A stretch of DNA of 64,000 nt from Salipiger bermudensis. Lineage in GTDB: Bacteria > Pseudomonadota > Alphaproteobacteria > Rhodobacterales > Rhodobacteraceae. The translations under genes were made by a program, and so were the position numbers. This document shows positions 42,316-53,045 of this stretch, piece by piece (the stretch's first letter is position 1; each line of letters opens with the position of its first letter). A model generated the notes under the pieces. It was not told the DNA's origin, made no database searches, and worked only from the letters and a program-made list of their open reading frames with translations. The DNA is taken from assembly GCF_019801965.1 (NCBI RefSeq), contig NZ_JAHVIA010000009.1, forward strand, positions 142,056 to 206,055. The letters are read 5' to 3'.

Positions 42316-43371
42316 ATGCTTGCGTTGCGCAAGACACGTGCCGGGATAGGTGTGAGCCTCGTCTCGACCAGCTTCTGCGGCCCGGGTCCGGGCCGGGGCG
42401 AGGTCGAGGTGGCGGTGCAGGCCGCAGGAATCTGCGGCAGCGACCTGCACGCGGTCGCCTGGGACCCGAGCTACGGCTTCATGGAGCCACTGCTTCCGCT
42501 GACCCTCGGCCACGAGTTCGCCGGCACCGTCACTGCGACTGGAGAGGGCGTGAGCCGGGTCGCGACTGGAGACCGCGTGGTGTGTTCGCCGACGCTGACC
42601 TGCGGGCAGTGCGAGGGCTGCCGGCAAGGGCGCCCCTCGGCCTGCGAGGCGCGGCAGATCGTCGGGTTGCATCGAGACGGGGGCTTTGCCGAGCGTGTCC
42701 GGGTGCCCGAGAGCGCGCTGCACCGGTTGCCCGGCGCCGTCGACTTCGAGCGCGCCGCACTGGCAGAGCCGCTGTCCATCGCGGTGAACGCGGTCAACGT
42801 GGCCGAGGTCTCGGCAGGGGATCGCGTGCTGGTGCTCGGACCGGGACCGATCGGGCTGGCCTGCGCCTTCGTGGCGCAGGAGCACGGCGCCAGGGTGCTC
42901 CTGGCGGGGCTGCGCGATGCGACGCGGCTGCGGATCGCGCGGGAGATGGGCGTCGAGGCGGTTGTGGATCTGGCCGAGAGGCCGCTCGATGCCGCGCTTG
43001 CCTCCACGTTTGGCGGTCGCTGCGACCGGGTGATCGAGGCCACCGGGGTCGCGGCTTCGGTGGGGCAGGGGCTTCGGGCGCTGCGTCCGGAGGGGATCTT
43101 CGTGGCCGCCGGGATCCACGCGGCGCCCTGCGATATCGACCTGTCGCGCTTCGTGCGGGAGAAAAAGCAGTTGCGCGGCGCCCATGACACCACGCCCGCG
43201 GCCTTTGCGGAGGCCATCGCGCTGCTCGAGCGGCGTGGCGACGCGCTGGCACATCTCATCACCCACACCCTGCCGCTCAGCCGGGGCGAAGAGGCCTTTG
43301 CCCTCGCCCGGGATGGTGCGGCGATGAAGGTGCTGCTGCACCCCGAACCCTTGGGAGGACAGACCACATGA
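42316..43371 (+). CDS. Zinc-dependent alcohol dehydrogenase (MDR family)
   Basis: A 351-residue dehydrogenase. Catalytic zinc ligands are in GICGSDLHAV and LGHEFAGTV; the structural zinc site CGQCEGCRQGRPSAC has all four cysteines. NAD binding is in VLVLGPGPIGLACA. It resembles threonine/sorbitol dehydrogenase-type enzymes acting on secondary alcohols. First gene of the ten-gene operon, with AGGAGA upstream of the ATG, and coupled to the next gene by ATGA. It likely performs an early oxidation of the imported compound. Confidence 0.88.
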   Translation: MLALRKTRAGIGVSLVSTSFCGPGPGRGEVEVAVQAAGICGSDLHAVAWDPSYGFMEPLLPLTLGHEFAGTVTATGEGVSRVATGDRVVCSPTLTCGQCEGCRQGRPSACEARQIVGLHRDGGFAERVRVPESALHRLPGAVDFERAALAEPLSIAVNAVNVAEVSAGDRVLVLGPGPIGLACAFVAQEHGARVLLAGLRDATRLRIAREMGVEAVVDLAERPLDAALASTFGGRCDRVIEATGVAASVGQGLRALRPEGIFVAAGIHAAPCDIDLSRFVREKKQLRGAHDTTPAAFAEAIALLERRGDALAHLITHTLPLSRGEEAFALARDGAAMKVLLHPEPLGGQTT

Positions 43372-44369
43372 CCGAAACGACGCGCGCCGTGATCGCGGAT
43401 GGGGCAGGGGGCCCGGAAGTGCTGCGGGTGACCGAGATCCCGCGTCCCGTACCCGGCCCCGGCCAGCTGCTGATCGAGGTTCACGCCGCCGGCATCAACC
43501 GGCCCGACGTGATGCAGCGGCAGGGCAATTACCCGCCGCCGCCGGGGGCAACGGATGTCTTCGGCCTCGAGCTTGCCGGCGTCGTGGCGGGGCTTGGCGC
43601 GGGGGTTGAGGGCTTTGCCATCGGCGACCGGGTGATGGGGCTGGTGCATTCCGGCGCCTATGCCGACTGGGCGCTGCTCGATGCGCCGATCGCCATCCCG
43701 GTGCCCGAGGGCATGAGCATGGCCGAGGCCGGGGCGGTGCCCGAGACGTTCTTCACGGTCTGGTCCAACGTCTTTGAGCGCGCCGCTCTGCAGCCCGGCG
43801 AGACGCTGCTGATCCATGGCGGCACCTCGGGCATCGGCACCACGGCGATCCTGCTGGCCAAGGCGCTCGGCTCGACGGTCATCGTGACCGCGGGCAGCGA
43901 CGAGAAATGCGCCGCGGCGCGGGCGCTCGGCGCCGATCACGCGATTAACTACCGCACGCAGGATTTTGTCGCCGAGGCGCGCAGGCTCACCTATGGCAAG
44001 GGGCCGGACGTGATCCTCGACATGGTGGGCGGGCCCTACATGCAGCGCAATATCGAGCTGCTCGCCGCGGACGGGCGGATCGCCCAGATCGCCTTCCAGC
44101 AGGGCAGCAAGGCCGAGCTCGACCTACTCCCGCTGCTGATGAAGCGCGGCACCATCACCGCCTCGACGCTGCGCGCAAGGCCGGTGGAGATGAAGGCCCG
44201 GCTCGCCCGCGCCCTGACCGAGCACGTGGTGCCGCTTCTGGCCAGCGGCGCGGTGCGCCCGCCGGTCGATTCCACATTTCCCCTCGCCGATGTCGCTAAG
44301 GCCCATGCCCGCATGGATAGCAGCGCGCATGTCGGAAAGATCGTTCTTCTCATGAAACCGGAGGCCTGA
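43368..44369 (+). CDS. NAD(P)H quinone oxidoreductase (zinc-independent MDR, QOR/PIG3-like)
   Basis: A 333-residue medium-chain reductase without zinc ligands. The segment HAAGINRPDVMQRQGNYPPPPG is typical of the PIG3/QOR branch, and the nucleotide site is LLIHGGTSGIGTTAILLAKALG. Members reduce quinones or enones with NADPH. Its place between the alcohol dehydrogenase and the TPP enzyme suggests reduction of an unsaturated ketone in the pathway, but the true substrate is unknown. Confidence 0.88.
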   Translation: MTETTRAVIADGAGGPEVLRVTEIPRPVPGPGQLLIEVHAAGINRPDVMQRQGNYPPPPGATDVFGLELAGVVAGLGAGVEGFAIGDRVMGLVHSGAYADWALLDAPIAIPVPEGMSMAEAGAVPETFFTVWSNVFERAALQPGETLLIHGGTSGIGTTAILLAKALGSTVIVTAGSDEKCAAARALGADHAINYRTQDFVAEARRLTYGKGPDVILDMVGGPYMQRNIELLAADGRIAQIAFQQGSKAELDLLPLLMKRGTITASTLRARPVEMKARLARALTEHVVPLLASGAVRPPVDSTFPLADVAKAHARMDSSAHVGKIVLLMKPEA

Positions 44370-44372
44370 GCC

Positions 44373-46103
44373 ATGACCGTCATGGACCATCCCACAGCCA
44401 ACACCACCGGCGCGCACGTCATGGCCGCCGCCCTCGCGCGGCACGGCGTGACCGAGATCTTCGGCCAGTCGCTGCCCTCGGCGCTGATCCTCGCCGCGCC
44501 GCACTATGGCATCCGTCAGGTCGGCTACCGCACCGAGAACGGCGGCGCCGCGATGGCCGATGCCTATGCGCGGGTGTCGGGCCGGGTCCCGGTGGTGACC
44601 GCGCAGAACGGCCCGGCTGCGACGCTGCTGGTGCCGGGGCTGGCCGAGGCGCTCAAGGCCTCGGTGCCGGTCGTCGCGATCGTGCAGGACGTGCACCGCA
44701 AGTTCACCGACAAGAACGCCTTTCAGGAGATGGACCATGTCGCGCTGTTCGGCGGCGCCTCGAAATGGGTGCGCCGGGTCGCCGACGTGGAGCGCATCGA
44801 CGACTATATCGACATGGCCTTCACCGCCGCCGCCTCCGGGCGGCCGGGCCCGGCGGTTCTGCTGGTGCCGCTCGACGTGCTCGACGAGCGCCCGGAGCTG
44901 GCGCCCGACGCGCCGCGCCGGCAGGCCGATCTGGGGCAATGGCCGCTTGACCGCATGGGCGCAGATCCGGCCCGCGTGAGCGAGGCGGCGAAGCTGCTCG
45001 CCGGGGCGGAACGCCCGGTGGTGATCGCCGGCGGCGGGGTGCATGGCTCGCAGGCCGTCGCGGCGCTGGGGCGCCTGCAGGAGCTGGGTCTGCCGGTGGC
45101 AACCACGGTGATGGGCAAGGGCGCGGTGGCCGAGACGCACCCGCTGTCGCTTGGCGTCGTGGGTTACTTCATGGCGCCCGGCGCGCGCGCCGCGCATCAG
45201 CGCGAGCTGGTCGCGGAGGCGGATGTGGTGCTGCTGATCGGCAACCGCACCAACCAGAACGGCACCGACAGCTGGTCGCTCTATCCACAGGGCGCGCGCT
45301 ATATCCATATCGACATCGATGGCGGCGAAATCGGGCGCAACTACGAGGCGCTGCGGCTCAAGGGCGACGCACGGCTGGTGCTGAGCCAGCTCTGTGAGGC
45401 GCTCGAGGCGCAGGACCTCTCGGCGATCCACACCCGCCGCCCGGGCCTTGAGGCCCGCATCGCGGAGGGCCGCGCGGCGCATGAGCGCGAGATCGAGGGC
45501 CTCATCGACTGGGATGCCGCGCCGATCCGGCCCGAGCGGCTGATGCGCGATCTCGACACGGTGCTGCCCGAGGACGCGGTGACCGTGGCCGATGCGAGCT
45601 ATTCCTCGATCTGGATTGCCAACGGACTCACCGCCCGGCGTGCCGGCCAGCGCTTTCTGACCCCGCGCGGTCTGGCGGGGCTGGGCTGGGGGCTGCCCTT
45701 CGCGCTTGGCGCCAAGGCGGCGCGGCCCGAGGCGCCGGTGGTGTGCCTGACCGGCGATGGCGGCTTCGGCCATGTCTGGGGCGAGCTCGAGACCGCGCGG
45801 CGGATGAAGCTGCCGGTGGTGGTGATCGTGCTCAACAACCAGATCCTCGGCTACCAGAAACATGCCGAGCTGAGCCTCTTCGGCGATTACACCGACGTGG
45901 TGCATTTCACCGCAGTCGATCACGCCGCGATCGCCCGTGCCGTGGGCTGTGAAGGCGTGCGGGTGGAGACGCCCGATCAGTTCCTGCCGGCGCTGGAGGA
46001 GGCGCTCGGCAAGGCGGAGGTCACCGTGATCGACGTGGTCACCGACGAGAGGGCGCACCCGCCGATCACCGTTTTTCAAGGCAAGGAGGCGCTCGACTAC
46101 TGA
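44373..46103 (+). CDS. Thiamine pyrophosphate-dependent enzyme, acetolactate synthase/benzoylformate decarboxylase family
   Basis: A 576-residue three-domain TPP enzyme. The N-terminal pyrimidine-binding domain has the catalytic Glu in YRTENGGAAMADAYAR. The central domain includes ERPVVIAGGGVHGSQAV. The C-terminal diphosphate domain has GDGGFGHVWGELETA near residue 461, ending in NN (VLNNQILGYQKHAELS), the GDG-x(25)-NN motif. It could decarboxylate a 2-oxo acid or cleave a C-C bond. No regulatory subunit is nearby, which argues against acetolactate synthase proper. Confidence 0.88.
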   Translation: MTVMDHPTANTTGAHVMAAALARHGVTEIFGQSLPSALILAAPHYGIRQVGYRTENGGAAMADAYARVSGRVPVVTAQNGPAATLLVPGLAEALKASVPVVAIVQDVHRKFTDKNAFQEMDHVALFGGASKWVRRVADVERIDDYIDMAFTAAASGRPGPAVLLVPLDVLDERPELAPDAPRRQADLGQWPLDRMGADPARVSEAAKLLAGAERPVVIAGGGVHGSQAVAALGRLQELGLPVATTVMGKGAVAETHPLSLGVVGYFMAPGARAAHQRELVAEADVVLLIGNRTNQNGTDSWSLYPQGARYIHIDIDGGEIGRNYEALRLKGDARLVLSQLCEALEAQDLSAIHTRRPGLEARIAEGRAAHEREIEGLIDWDAAPIRPERLMRDLDTVLPEDAVTVADASYSSIWIANGLTARRAGQRFLTPRGLAGLGWGLPFALGAKAARPEAPVVCLTGDGGFGHVWGELETARRMKLPVVVIVLNNQILGYQKHAELSLFGDYTDVVHFTAVDHAAIARAVGCEGVRVETPDQFLPALEEALGKAEVTVIDVVTDERAHPPITVFQGKEALDY

Positions 46104-46148
46104 GCGTCTGAACCGGGCTGGAGGGCCCGACATCAGGGAGGAAGACTT

Positions 46149-47345
46149 ATGACACTGAAGACATTGCTCACCGCCACCGCGGTCTCGGCACTGGTCGCCG
46201 GGGCGGCGCAGGCCGATGTGAAGTTCGGCGCGCTGTTCCCGTTCTCGGGCGGCCTCGCTCTGCTTGGCGAAGAGAGCTTCCGCGGCGTCGAGCTGGCGGT
46301 CGAGGAGATCAACGCCGCCGGCGGCATCCAGGGCGAGCAGATCGACCTGGTGCGCGGCGACGCGGTCGACAACAACCAAGCCATCGGCGAGGCCCGCCGC
46401 CTGATCAGCCGCGAGGGTGTGAAGGCGATCCTCGGCACCTATTCCTCGTCGCGCTCGATCGCCGCGAGCCAGGTGGCCGAGCTTTCGGGCATCCCGTATT
46501 TCGAGCTTGGCGCAGTGGCCGACGAAGTCACGGGCCGTGATCTGCAATACCTCTTCCGCACCAACCCGACCGCCGAGACCATGGGCATCATGACCATCGA
46601 CATGATCCTCGACGAGATCGCGCCGGGGCTCGGGGTCGAGGCCACGGATCTGGTGATCGGCGTGATCCACGAAGACAGCGCCTATGGCACCTCGGTGGCC
46701 GGCCACCAGGAAGAGTATGGCGCCGAGAAGGGGCTCAACATCGTCACCGTGCAGGGCTACCCGAGCTCGACCGTCGACATGTCCTCGCTGGTGCTCGACC
46801 TCAAGGATCGCGGCGTGAACATCGTGCTCCAGACCTCCTACCAGAACGACTCCGTGCTGTTCCTGAACCAGTCGGCGGAGGCCGGGTTCGAGCCCGATGC
46901 CATCATCGGCGGCGGCGGCGGCTACTCGCTGACCGCGACCGCAGAGGCGGTGGGCGATCTGATGGAGGGTGTGCTGGATGTAGATTTCACCCAGTATGCA
47001 GTGAACACCGAGTTCACGCCGGGGCTCGAGGATTTTCTCGTCGCCTACCAGAACAAGTATGGCGAGGATCCGCGCTCGGGGCATTCGCTGAACAACTACG
47101 TCGGCGCCATGGCGGTGCTCGAGGGCATCGGCGCCGGCGAGGGCTTCGAGCCCGACCAGATCGTCGCGGCGGTGCAGGCCATCGACATCCCGGCGGGCGA
47201 AACCGCGGCAGGCTACGGTGTGCATTTCGGCGATCACAACCAGAACGACCGCGCCATGATGATGGGTATGCAGTGGCAGGGCGGCAAGCTCGTCACCGTC
47301 TATCCGCGTGACGCCGCTGTGGCCGAGTTCCAGATCGGCGACTGA
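46149..47345 (+). CDS. HAAT-type ABC transporter substrate-binding protein (LivK family, cluster 8)
   Basis: A 398-residue periplasmic protein with signal peptide MTLKTLLTATAVSALVAGAA cut near QA. The mature chain shows VKFGALFPFSGGLALLGEES, EARRLISREGVKAILGTYSS and a second-lobe GGGGGYSLTATAEAVGD. It belongs to the Peripla_BP_6 group often used for aromatic or amide ligands. GGGAGGAAG precedes the ATG. It supplies the substrate for the surrounding oxidative enzymes. Confidence 0.9.
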   Translation: MTLKTLLTATAVSALVAGAAQADVKFGALFPFSGGLALLGEESFRGVELAVEEINAAGGIQGEQIDLVRGDAVDNNQAIGEARRLISREGVKAILGTYSSSRSIAASQVAELSGIPYFELGAVADEVTGRDLQYLFRTNPTAETMGIMTIDMILDEIAPGLGVEATDLVIGVIHEDSAYGTSVAGHQEEYGAEKGLNIVTVQGYPSSTVDMSSLVLDLKDRGVNIVLQTSYQNDSVLFLNQSAEAGFEPDAIIGGGGGYSLTATAEAVGDLMEGVLDVDFTQYAVNTEFTPGLEDFLVAYQNKYGEDPRSGHSLNNYVGAMAVLEGIGAGEGFEPDQIVAAVQAIDIPAGETAAGYGVHFGDHNQNDRAMMMGMQWQGGKLVTVYPRDAAVAEFQIGD

Positions 47346-47354
47346 CGCCACCGG

Positions 47355-47389
47355 GCCGGGCCGCGCGCCTTTTCGCGCTGCGGCCCGGC
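47355..47389 (+). promoter_or_regulatory. Long intercistronic hairpin after the binding-protein gene
   Basis: GCCGGGCCGCGCG (47355-47367) pairs with CGCGC-TG-CGGCCCGGC (47374-47389) around CCTTTT, with one small bulge, 10 bases after the stop. A pause, partial terminator or 3' protective element is likely. Confidence 0.65.
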
Positions 47390-47417
47390 GTGACCTTCCT
47401 CCGGAGACGCGCGAGAC

Positions 47418-48305
47418 ATGGACACCTTTCTTCAGATTGTCGCCAACGGGCTGATGCTCGGCGGGCTCTTCGCCATCGTGGCGGTGGGGCTCACCCTGAT
47501 CTTCGGCATCGTCAAGGTGATCAACTTCGCCCACGGCGAGTTCCTCATGGTCGGGATGTACCTGACCTTCCTGCTGAGCACGGGCATGGACGTGCATCCC
47601 TACCTGACCGCGGCCGCGGTGGCGCCGGCGCTGTTCGTGCTGGGGGCGCTGACCCAACGGCTGCTGATCCAGCCGCTGATGTCGGCGCGCGACGAGCACG
47701 TGCAGATCTTTGCCACGGTGGGCCTCTCGACGGCGCTGATGAACCTCGCGCTGCTGGTCTTTGGCGCCGACATCGCCAACACGCCGGCCCATGGCGTGCG
47801 CTCTCAGGTGATGCTGGGCGAGGTCCGCATCCTGACTGGGCAGCTCTGGGTGTTCGGTGCGGCGATCCTGCTGGTCATTGGCCTGCAGCTCTTCATGAAG
47901 AAGACCCGCACAGGCCGCGCCATTCGCGCCACGGCGCAGAACCGCGCCGCCGCCCGCCTCATGGGGATCAACGACAAGTTCATCTACGTGCTGACCTTCG
48001 GCATGGGCGCCGCCTGCGTCGGGCTCGGCTCGTCGCTGATCGCGCCGCTCTACCCGACCTCGCCGACCATCGGCACCTACTTCGTGCTGATCGCCTTTGT
48101 CTGCGTGGTGCTGGGCGGGCTCGGCTCGATCCCGGGCGCCTTTTTCGGCGCGCTGGTGATCGGCCTCGTCGACGCGCTCTCGGGCTTCTACATCGGCTCC
48201 GACCTGCGCGAGGCGGTGGTGTTCACCATCTTCCTGCTGATCCTCATCCTGAAACCGTCGGGCCTGTTCGGGACCCGCATGAACCTGAGCCACGTATCGC
48301 CATGA
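47418..48305 (+). CDS. HAAT-type ABC transporter permease (LivH family, cluster 8)
   Basis: A 295-residue membrane protein with about eight helices. LGGLFAIVAVGLTLIFGIVK and VINFAHGEFLMVGMYLTFLL are the LivH landmarks, and VVLGGLGSIPGAFFGALVIG lies near residue 235. ATGA overlap with the fused LivM-LivG gene. Confidence 0.92.
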   Translation: MDTFLQIVANGLMLGGLFAIVAVGLTLIFGIVKVINFAHGEFLMVGMYLTFLLSTGMDVHPYLTAAAVAPALFVLGALTQRLLIQPLMSARDEHVQIFATVGLSTALMNLALLVFGADIANTPAHGVRSQVMLGEVRILTGQLWVFGAAILLVIGLQLFMKKTRTGRAIRATAQNRAAARLMGINDKFIYVLTFGMGAACVGLGSSLIAPLYPTSPTIGTYFVLIAFVCVVLGGLGSIPGAFFGALVIGLVDALSGFYIGSDLREAVVFTIFLLILILKPSGLFGTRMNLSHVSP

Positions 48306-50093
48306 CCGAGACGACCTCCATGACCCAAGCCTCCGGCGGAGGCCTCTCCGCCCAGAAACTGGGCCTGATCGCGGTGGCCGTGCTGCTCGCCGGCCTGATC
48401 GCGGTGCCCGTCGCGGTGGGCGACCAGTTCGTCTACCACATCTTCATCACGATCTGCATCTTCGCGGCGCTGTCGACCGCGTGGAACATCGTCGGCGGCT
48501 ATGCCGGGCAGCTCTCGCTCGGGCACGCGATCTTCTACGGCATCGGCGGCTATGCCGGGGTGATCCTCGTCAATCTCGGCATCTCGCCGTGGTTCGGCAT
48601 GTTCGCCGGCGCCGCCGTCGCGGTGGTTGCGGCCATCGTCGTGTCGTGGCCCTGCTTCCGCCTGCACGGGCCGTTCTTCGCGCTTGCGACCATTGCGTTC
48701 CTCGAGGTGTTCCGCGTGCTCGCGCTGCATTTCCGCGAGCTCACCGGCGGTGCGACGGGTCTGATGATCCAGCTCAATATCGGTTGGGAGTGGATGGTCT
48801 TCCGTGAGCGCTTCCCGGCGCTGCTCATTGCCTTCGGCATGCTGCTGGTCTGCCTCGCGGTGGCCTGGGCGATCCGTTCGCACCGGCTCGGCTTCTACCT
48901 CGTGGCCACCCGCGAGCGCGAGAGCGCGGCCAAGGCGGCGGGCGTCGGGACCGTCAAGGTGCGGCTGATGGCGGTGAGCATATCGGCGGCGCTGTCGGCG
49001 ATGGTGGGCACGTTCCACGCCATGTACCTGACCTTCATCGAACCGGAGTCGATGTTCTCGCTGCAGTTCTCGATCCAGATCGCCATGTTCGCGCTGATCG
49101 GCGGCATCGGCACCGTCTGGGGGCCGCTCCTCGGCGCGGTGCTTCTGGTGCCGATCACCGAGTTCGCACGCGGCGCGCTCGGCTCCGAGGCCATCGGCCT
49201 GCACGGCTTCGTCTATGGCGTCGTGCTGATGCTGGTGGTGCTGTTCCTGCCCAACGGCATCATGGGCGTGGTGCATCGCTTCACCTCGGGCTCGGAGAAG
49301 GCCGAAGGCGAGCAGGCCGCGCCGGTCGCCGCTGCGCCGCGCTCGGCGGTGCCTCACGAGGCGGGCCGCGAGGTGATGCGCGTCGAGGGGCTGCAGAAGC
49401 ATTTCGGCGGCCTGCACGTGACCAACGACGTGGGCTTCACCCTGCGAGAGGGCGAGATCCTCGGGGTGATCGGTCCGAACGGGGCCGGCAAGACCACGGT
49501 GTTCAACATGCTCTCGGGCTTTCTGAAGCCGGATCAGGGCCGGGTCTCGGTGCTGTCTCCCTCGGGCGAGTGGCAGGAGCCGGCGTCGCCGGCGGATTTC
49601 GCAACGCTCGGGGTCGGTCGGACCTTCCAGATCGTCCAGCCCTTCGCCGCGATGACCGTGGAAGAGAACATCATGGTCGGCGCCTTCCACCGCCATCCGC
49701 ATGTGGGCGATGCCCGCGAGGCGGCGCGCGAGACGGCGCACCGGATGGGGCTTGGCCCCTATCTCAACGCCGAGGCCGCGAGCCTGACCATCGGCGGCCT
49801 GAAGCGGCTCGAGGTGGCGCGCGTCATGGCGATGGAGCCGCGCATCCTGCTGCTCGACGAGGTCATGGCGGGCATCAACCAGACCGACGTGCGCCGCGCC
49901 GTCGACCTGATGCTGTCGATCCGCGACACCGGCGTCAGCATCATCGCCATCGAGCACGTGATGCAGGCGGTGATGTCGCTGTCGGACCGTGTCATCGTCA
50001 TCAACTCGGGCCAGATCATCGCCCAGGGCGACCCTCAGGAGGTGGTGCGCGACGAGCATGTGATCGAGGCCTATCTCGGGAAGGAGTTCACCC

Positions 50094-50101
<8 letters not shown>
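48302..50101 (+). CDS. HAAT-type ABC transporter permease/ATP-binding fusion (LivM-LivG)
   Basis: A 599-residue fusion. Residues 1-325 form the LivM permease (GGYAGQLSLGHAIFYGIGGY and IGGIGTVWGPLLGAVLLVP). A linker of about 35 residues rich in Ala, Glu and Pro follows, then the LivG ATPase: Walker A GPNGAGKTTVFNM, Walker B ILLLDEVMAGIN, switch IEHVMQAV. The signature region reads LTIGGLKRLEVARVMA, differing from the usual LAYGQQ/LSGGQ. One continuous frame with no slippage signal, so the fusion is genuine. It pairs with the LivF gene that overlaps its end by 8 bases. Confidence 0.93.
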
Positions 50102-50794
<693 letters not shown>

Positions 50795-50798
<4 letters not shown>

Positions 50799-51598
50799 CG
50801 ATGACTCAACGCGAGAAGACCCCCGCGCATCACGAGACGCGGGACAGCCATGCCGGGCGCCGGGTTCTGGTGACCGGCGCGGCCAAGGGCATCGGGCTCG
50901 CCATGGCCGAGGCCTTTGCCCGGCGCGGCGCCACGGTGGGTGTGCTCGACATCGATGCAGGCGAGGTCGCGGCGGTGGTGGCGGGGCTGCCCGGGACCGG
51001 TGTCGCGATGACCGGCGACGTGAGCGATTACGCCAGCCTGACCCGGGCCATCGCGCAGGCCGAGGCCGAGATGGGCGGCGCCTTCGACACGCTGATCAAC
51101 AATGCCGGGATCTCGCCCAAACATGCGGGCGTGGCCCACAAGGTCTGGGAGATGGACCCCGACGAATGGCGCCGGGTGGTGGATGTGAACCTCACCGGCT
51201 CGTTCAACTGCGTCCGGGCGCTGACGCCGGCCATGGTCGATGCCGGGCGCGGCTGGATCGTCAACACCTCTTCGGTGGCGGGCAAGACCTTCTTTCCCAT
51301 CGTCGCCTGCCACTACGCCGCGACGAAGTCCGCGATCATCGGCTTCACCAAGCATCTGGCGGGTGAGCTTGGCCCGTACGGCATCCGGGTGAACGCGCTG
51401 GCGCCGGGGCGGATCGCGACGCCTATGGTCGCGGGCGTGGCGCCCGAGCTGAACGAGGCCGAGGTGCGGCGCACGCCGCTCAGCCGCCTCGGCGAGCCGG
51501 CCGAGGTGGCTGACACCGCGCTTTGGCTGACCTCGTCTGAATCGAGCTTTGTCACCGGCCAGACGATCGACGTCGCCGGCGGCCTCTGCATGACCTGA
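50795..51598 (+). CDS. SDR family oxidoreductase (cluster 8)
   Basis: A 267-residue short-chain dehydrogenase with a polar N-terminal extension of about 22 residues. It has the cofactor motif VLVTGAAKGIGLAMAEA, Asp in VLDIDAGE (NAD preference), NNAGISPKHAG, catalytic Ser in NTSSVAGK and Tyr-Lys in CHYAATKSAIIG. The C terminus ends TGQTIDVAGGLCM. It would oxidise a hydroxyl group in the pathway; substrate unknown. Confidence 0.88.
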
Positions 51599-51608
51599 AA
51601 GGACCGAG

Positions 51609-53045
51609 ATGACCTTCATGAACTTCATCGGGGGCGCGCCGGTCGGCGCTTCCGAGACCAGCGAGAACATCAACCCGTCCGACACGGGCGACATCGTCGG
51701 GGCTTTTGCCCGTGGCGGTGCGGCCGAGGTGGACGCAGCGGTCGAGGCCGCCCGCTCAGCGCTCCCGGGCTGGGCGGCCTCGACACCGCAGCAGCGGCAC
51801 GACATCCTGCGCCGCGCCGCCGACGAAGTTCTGGCCCGCGCCGCCGAGCTTGGCCGCGCGCTGTCGCGGGAGGAGGGCAAGACGCTGGCGGAAGGCGTGG
51901 GCGAGGCGACGCGCGCGGGGCAGGTGCTGGCGTTCTTTGCCGGCGAATGCCTGCGGGTCGGCGGCGAGGCGCTGCCCTCGGTCCGGCCCGGCGTCGAGGT
52001 CCAGATCGGCCGCGAGCCGGTAGGTGTGATCGGCCTCATCACGCCGTGGAATTTTCCCATCGCCATCCCGGCATGGAAGATCGCCCCGGCGCTGGCCTAT
52101 GGCAACACTGTGGTGTTCAAGCCCGCCGATCTGGTGCCGCACTCGGCCTGGGCGCTGGTCGAGATCCTGACCCGCGCGGGGCTGCCCGAGGGCGTGCTCA
52201 ACCTCGTCATGGGACCGGGGCGCAGCGTCGGCGCGCGCATCGCCGAGCATCCCGACATCGACGCGGTGAGCTTTACCGGCTCGGTCGGCACCGGGCGCGG
52301 CATCGCCCGCGCCTGTGTTGAGAGTGCCCGGATGAAGAAGGTGCAGCTGGAGATGGGCGGGAAAAACCCGCTGGTGGTGCTCGACGATGCCGATCTCGAC
52401 CTCGCGGTAGAGACCGCGCTGCAAGGCGCGTTCTTCTCCACCGGGCAGCGCTGCACCGCCTCGTCGCGGCTGATCGTGACCGAGGGCATTCACGACCGCT
52501 TTGTTGCGGCCCTGTCAGAGCGCATGGCGGCGCTGAAGGTCGGCCATGCGCTCGAGGACGGCACCGAGATTGGCCCTGTGGTCGACGCCCGCCAGCTCGA
52601 GACCGACGAGAAATACCTCGCCATCGGGCGGCAGGAGGGCGCCGTGCTCACCGGCGGACGGCGGCTCGAGCTGGCGCAGCCGGGCTTTTATCTCGAGCCG
52701 GCGCTGTTCACCGAAGTCCGCAACGACATGACCATCGCGCGCGAAGAGATCTTTGGCCCCGTGGCCTGCGTGATCCGGGTGCGCGACTATGACGAGGCGC
52801 TGAGCACCGCAAATGACACCGAGTTTGGTCTGTCTTCGGGCATCTGCACGACCTCGCTGAAGCACGCGTCGCATTTCCGCGCCAACGCCGAGGCCGGCAT
52901 GGTAATGGTCAACCTGCCGACCGCCGGCGTCGACTACCACGTGCCGTTCGGAGGCCGCAAAGGCTCGAGCTACGGCGCGCGCGAGCAAGGCGCCTATGCG
53001 CGCGAGTTCTACACCACAGTCAAGACATCCTACACGCTGCCATGA
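51609..53045 (+). CDS. Aldehyde dehydrogenase, ketoglutarate-semialdehyde dehydrogenase-like
   Basis: A 478-residue NAD(P)-dependent aldehyde dehydrogenase. It has the cofactor region PWNFPIAIPAWKIAPALA, the general base Glu in LEMGGKNPLV and the nucleophile Cys in FSTGQRCTASSR. The N-terminal FIGGAPVGASETSENINPSD resembles the type II/III alpha-ketoglutarate semialdehyde dehydrogenases of sugar-acid pathways. AAAGGA precedes ATG 51609. It probably oxidises the aldehyde released by the TPP enzyme or alcohol oxidation. Confidence 0.88.
   Translation: MTFMNFIGGAPVGASETSENINPSDTGDIVGAFARGGAAEVDAAVEAARSALPGWAASTPQQRHDILRRAADEVLARAAELGRALSREEGKTLAEGVGEATRAGQVLAFFAGECLRVGGEALPSVRPGVEVQIGREPVGVIGLITPWNFPIAIPAWKIAPALAYGNTVVFKPADLVPHSAWALVEILTRAGLPEGVLNLVMGPGRSVGARIAEHPDIDAVSFTGSVGTGRGIARACVESARMKKVQLEMGGKNPLVVLDDADLDLAVETALQGAFFSTGQRCTASSRLIVTEGIHDRFVAALSERMAALKVGHALEDGTEIGPVVDARQLETDEKYLAIGRQEGAVLTGGRRLELAQPGFYLEPALFTEVRNDMTIAREEIFGPVACVIRVRDYDEALSTANDTEFGLSSGICTTSLKHASHFRANAEAGMVMVNLPTAGVDYHVPFGGRKGSSYGAREQGAYAREFYTTVKTSYTLP

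Noticed and set aside
44124..48293. A 1389-codon open frame on the minus strand opposite the TPP enzyme and HAAT genes
   Set aside because: It is antisense to genes with full domain evidence. Its His/Asp/Arg-rich translation has no domain and reflects codon bias in GC-rich DNA.
47390..48301. Open extension of the LivM-LivG fusion frame upstream through livH
   Set aside because: This stretch is out of frame with the true LivH protein and shows no membrane helices. The fusion starts at the ATG overlapping the livH stop.
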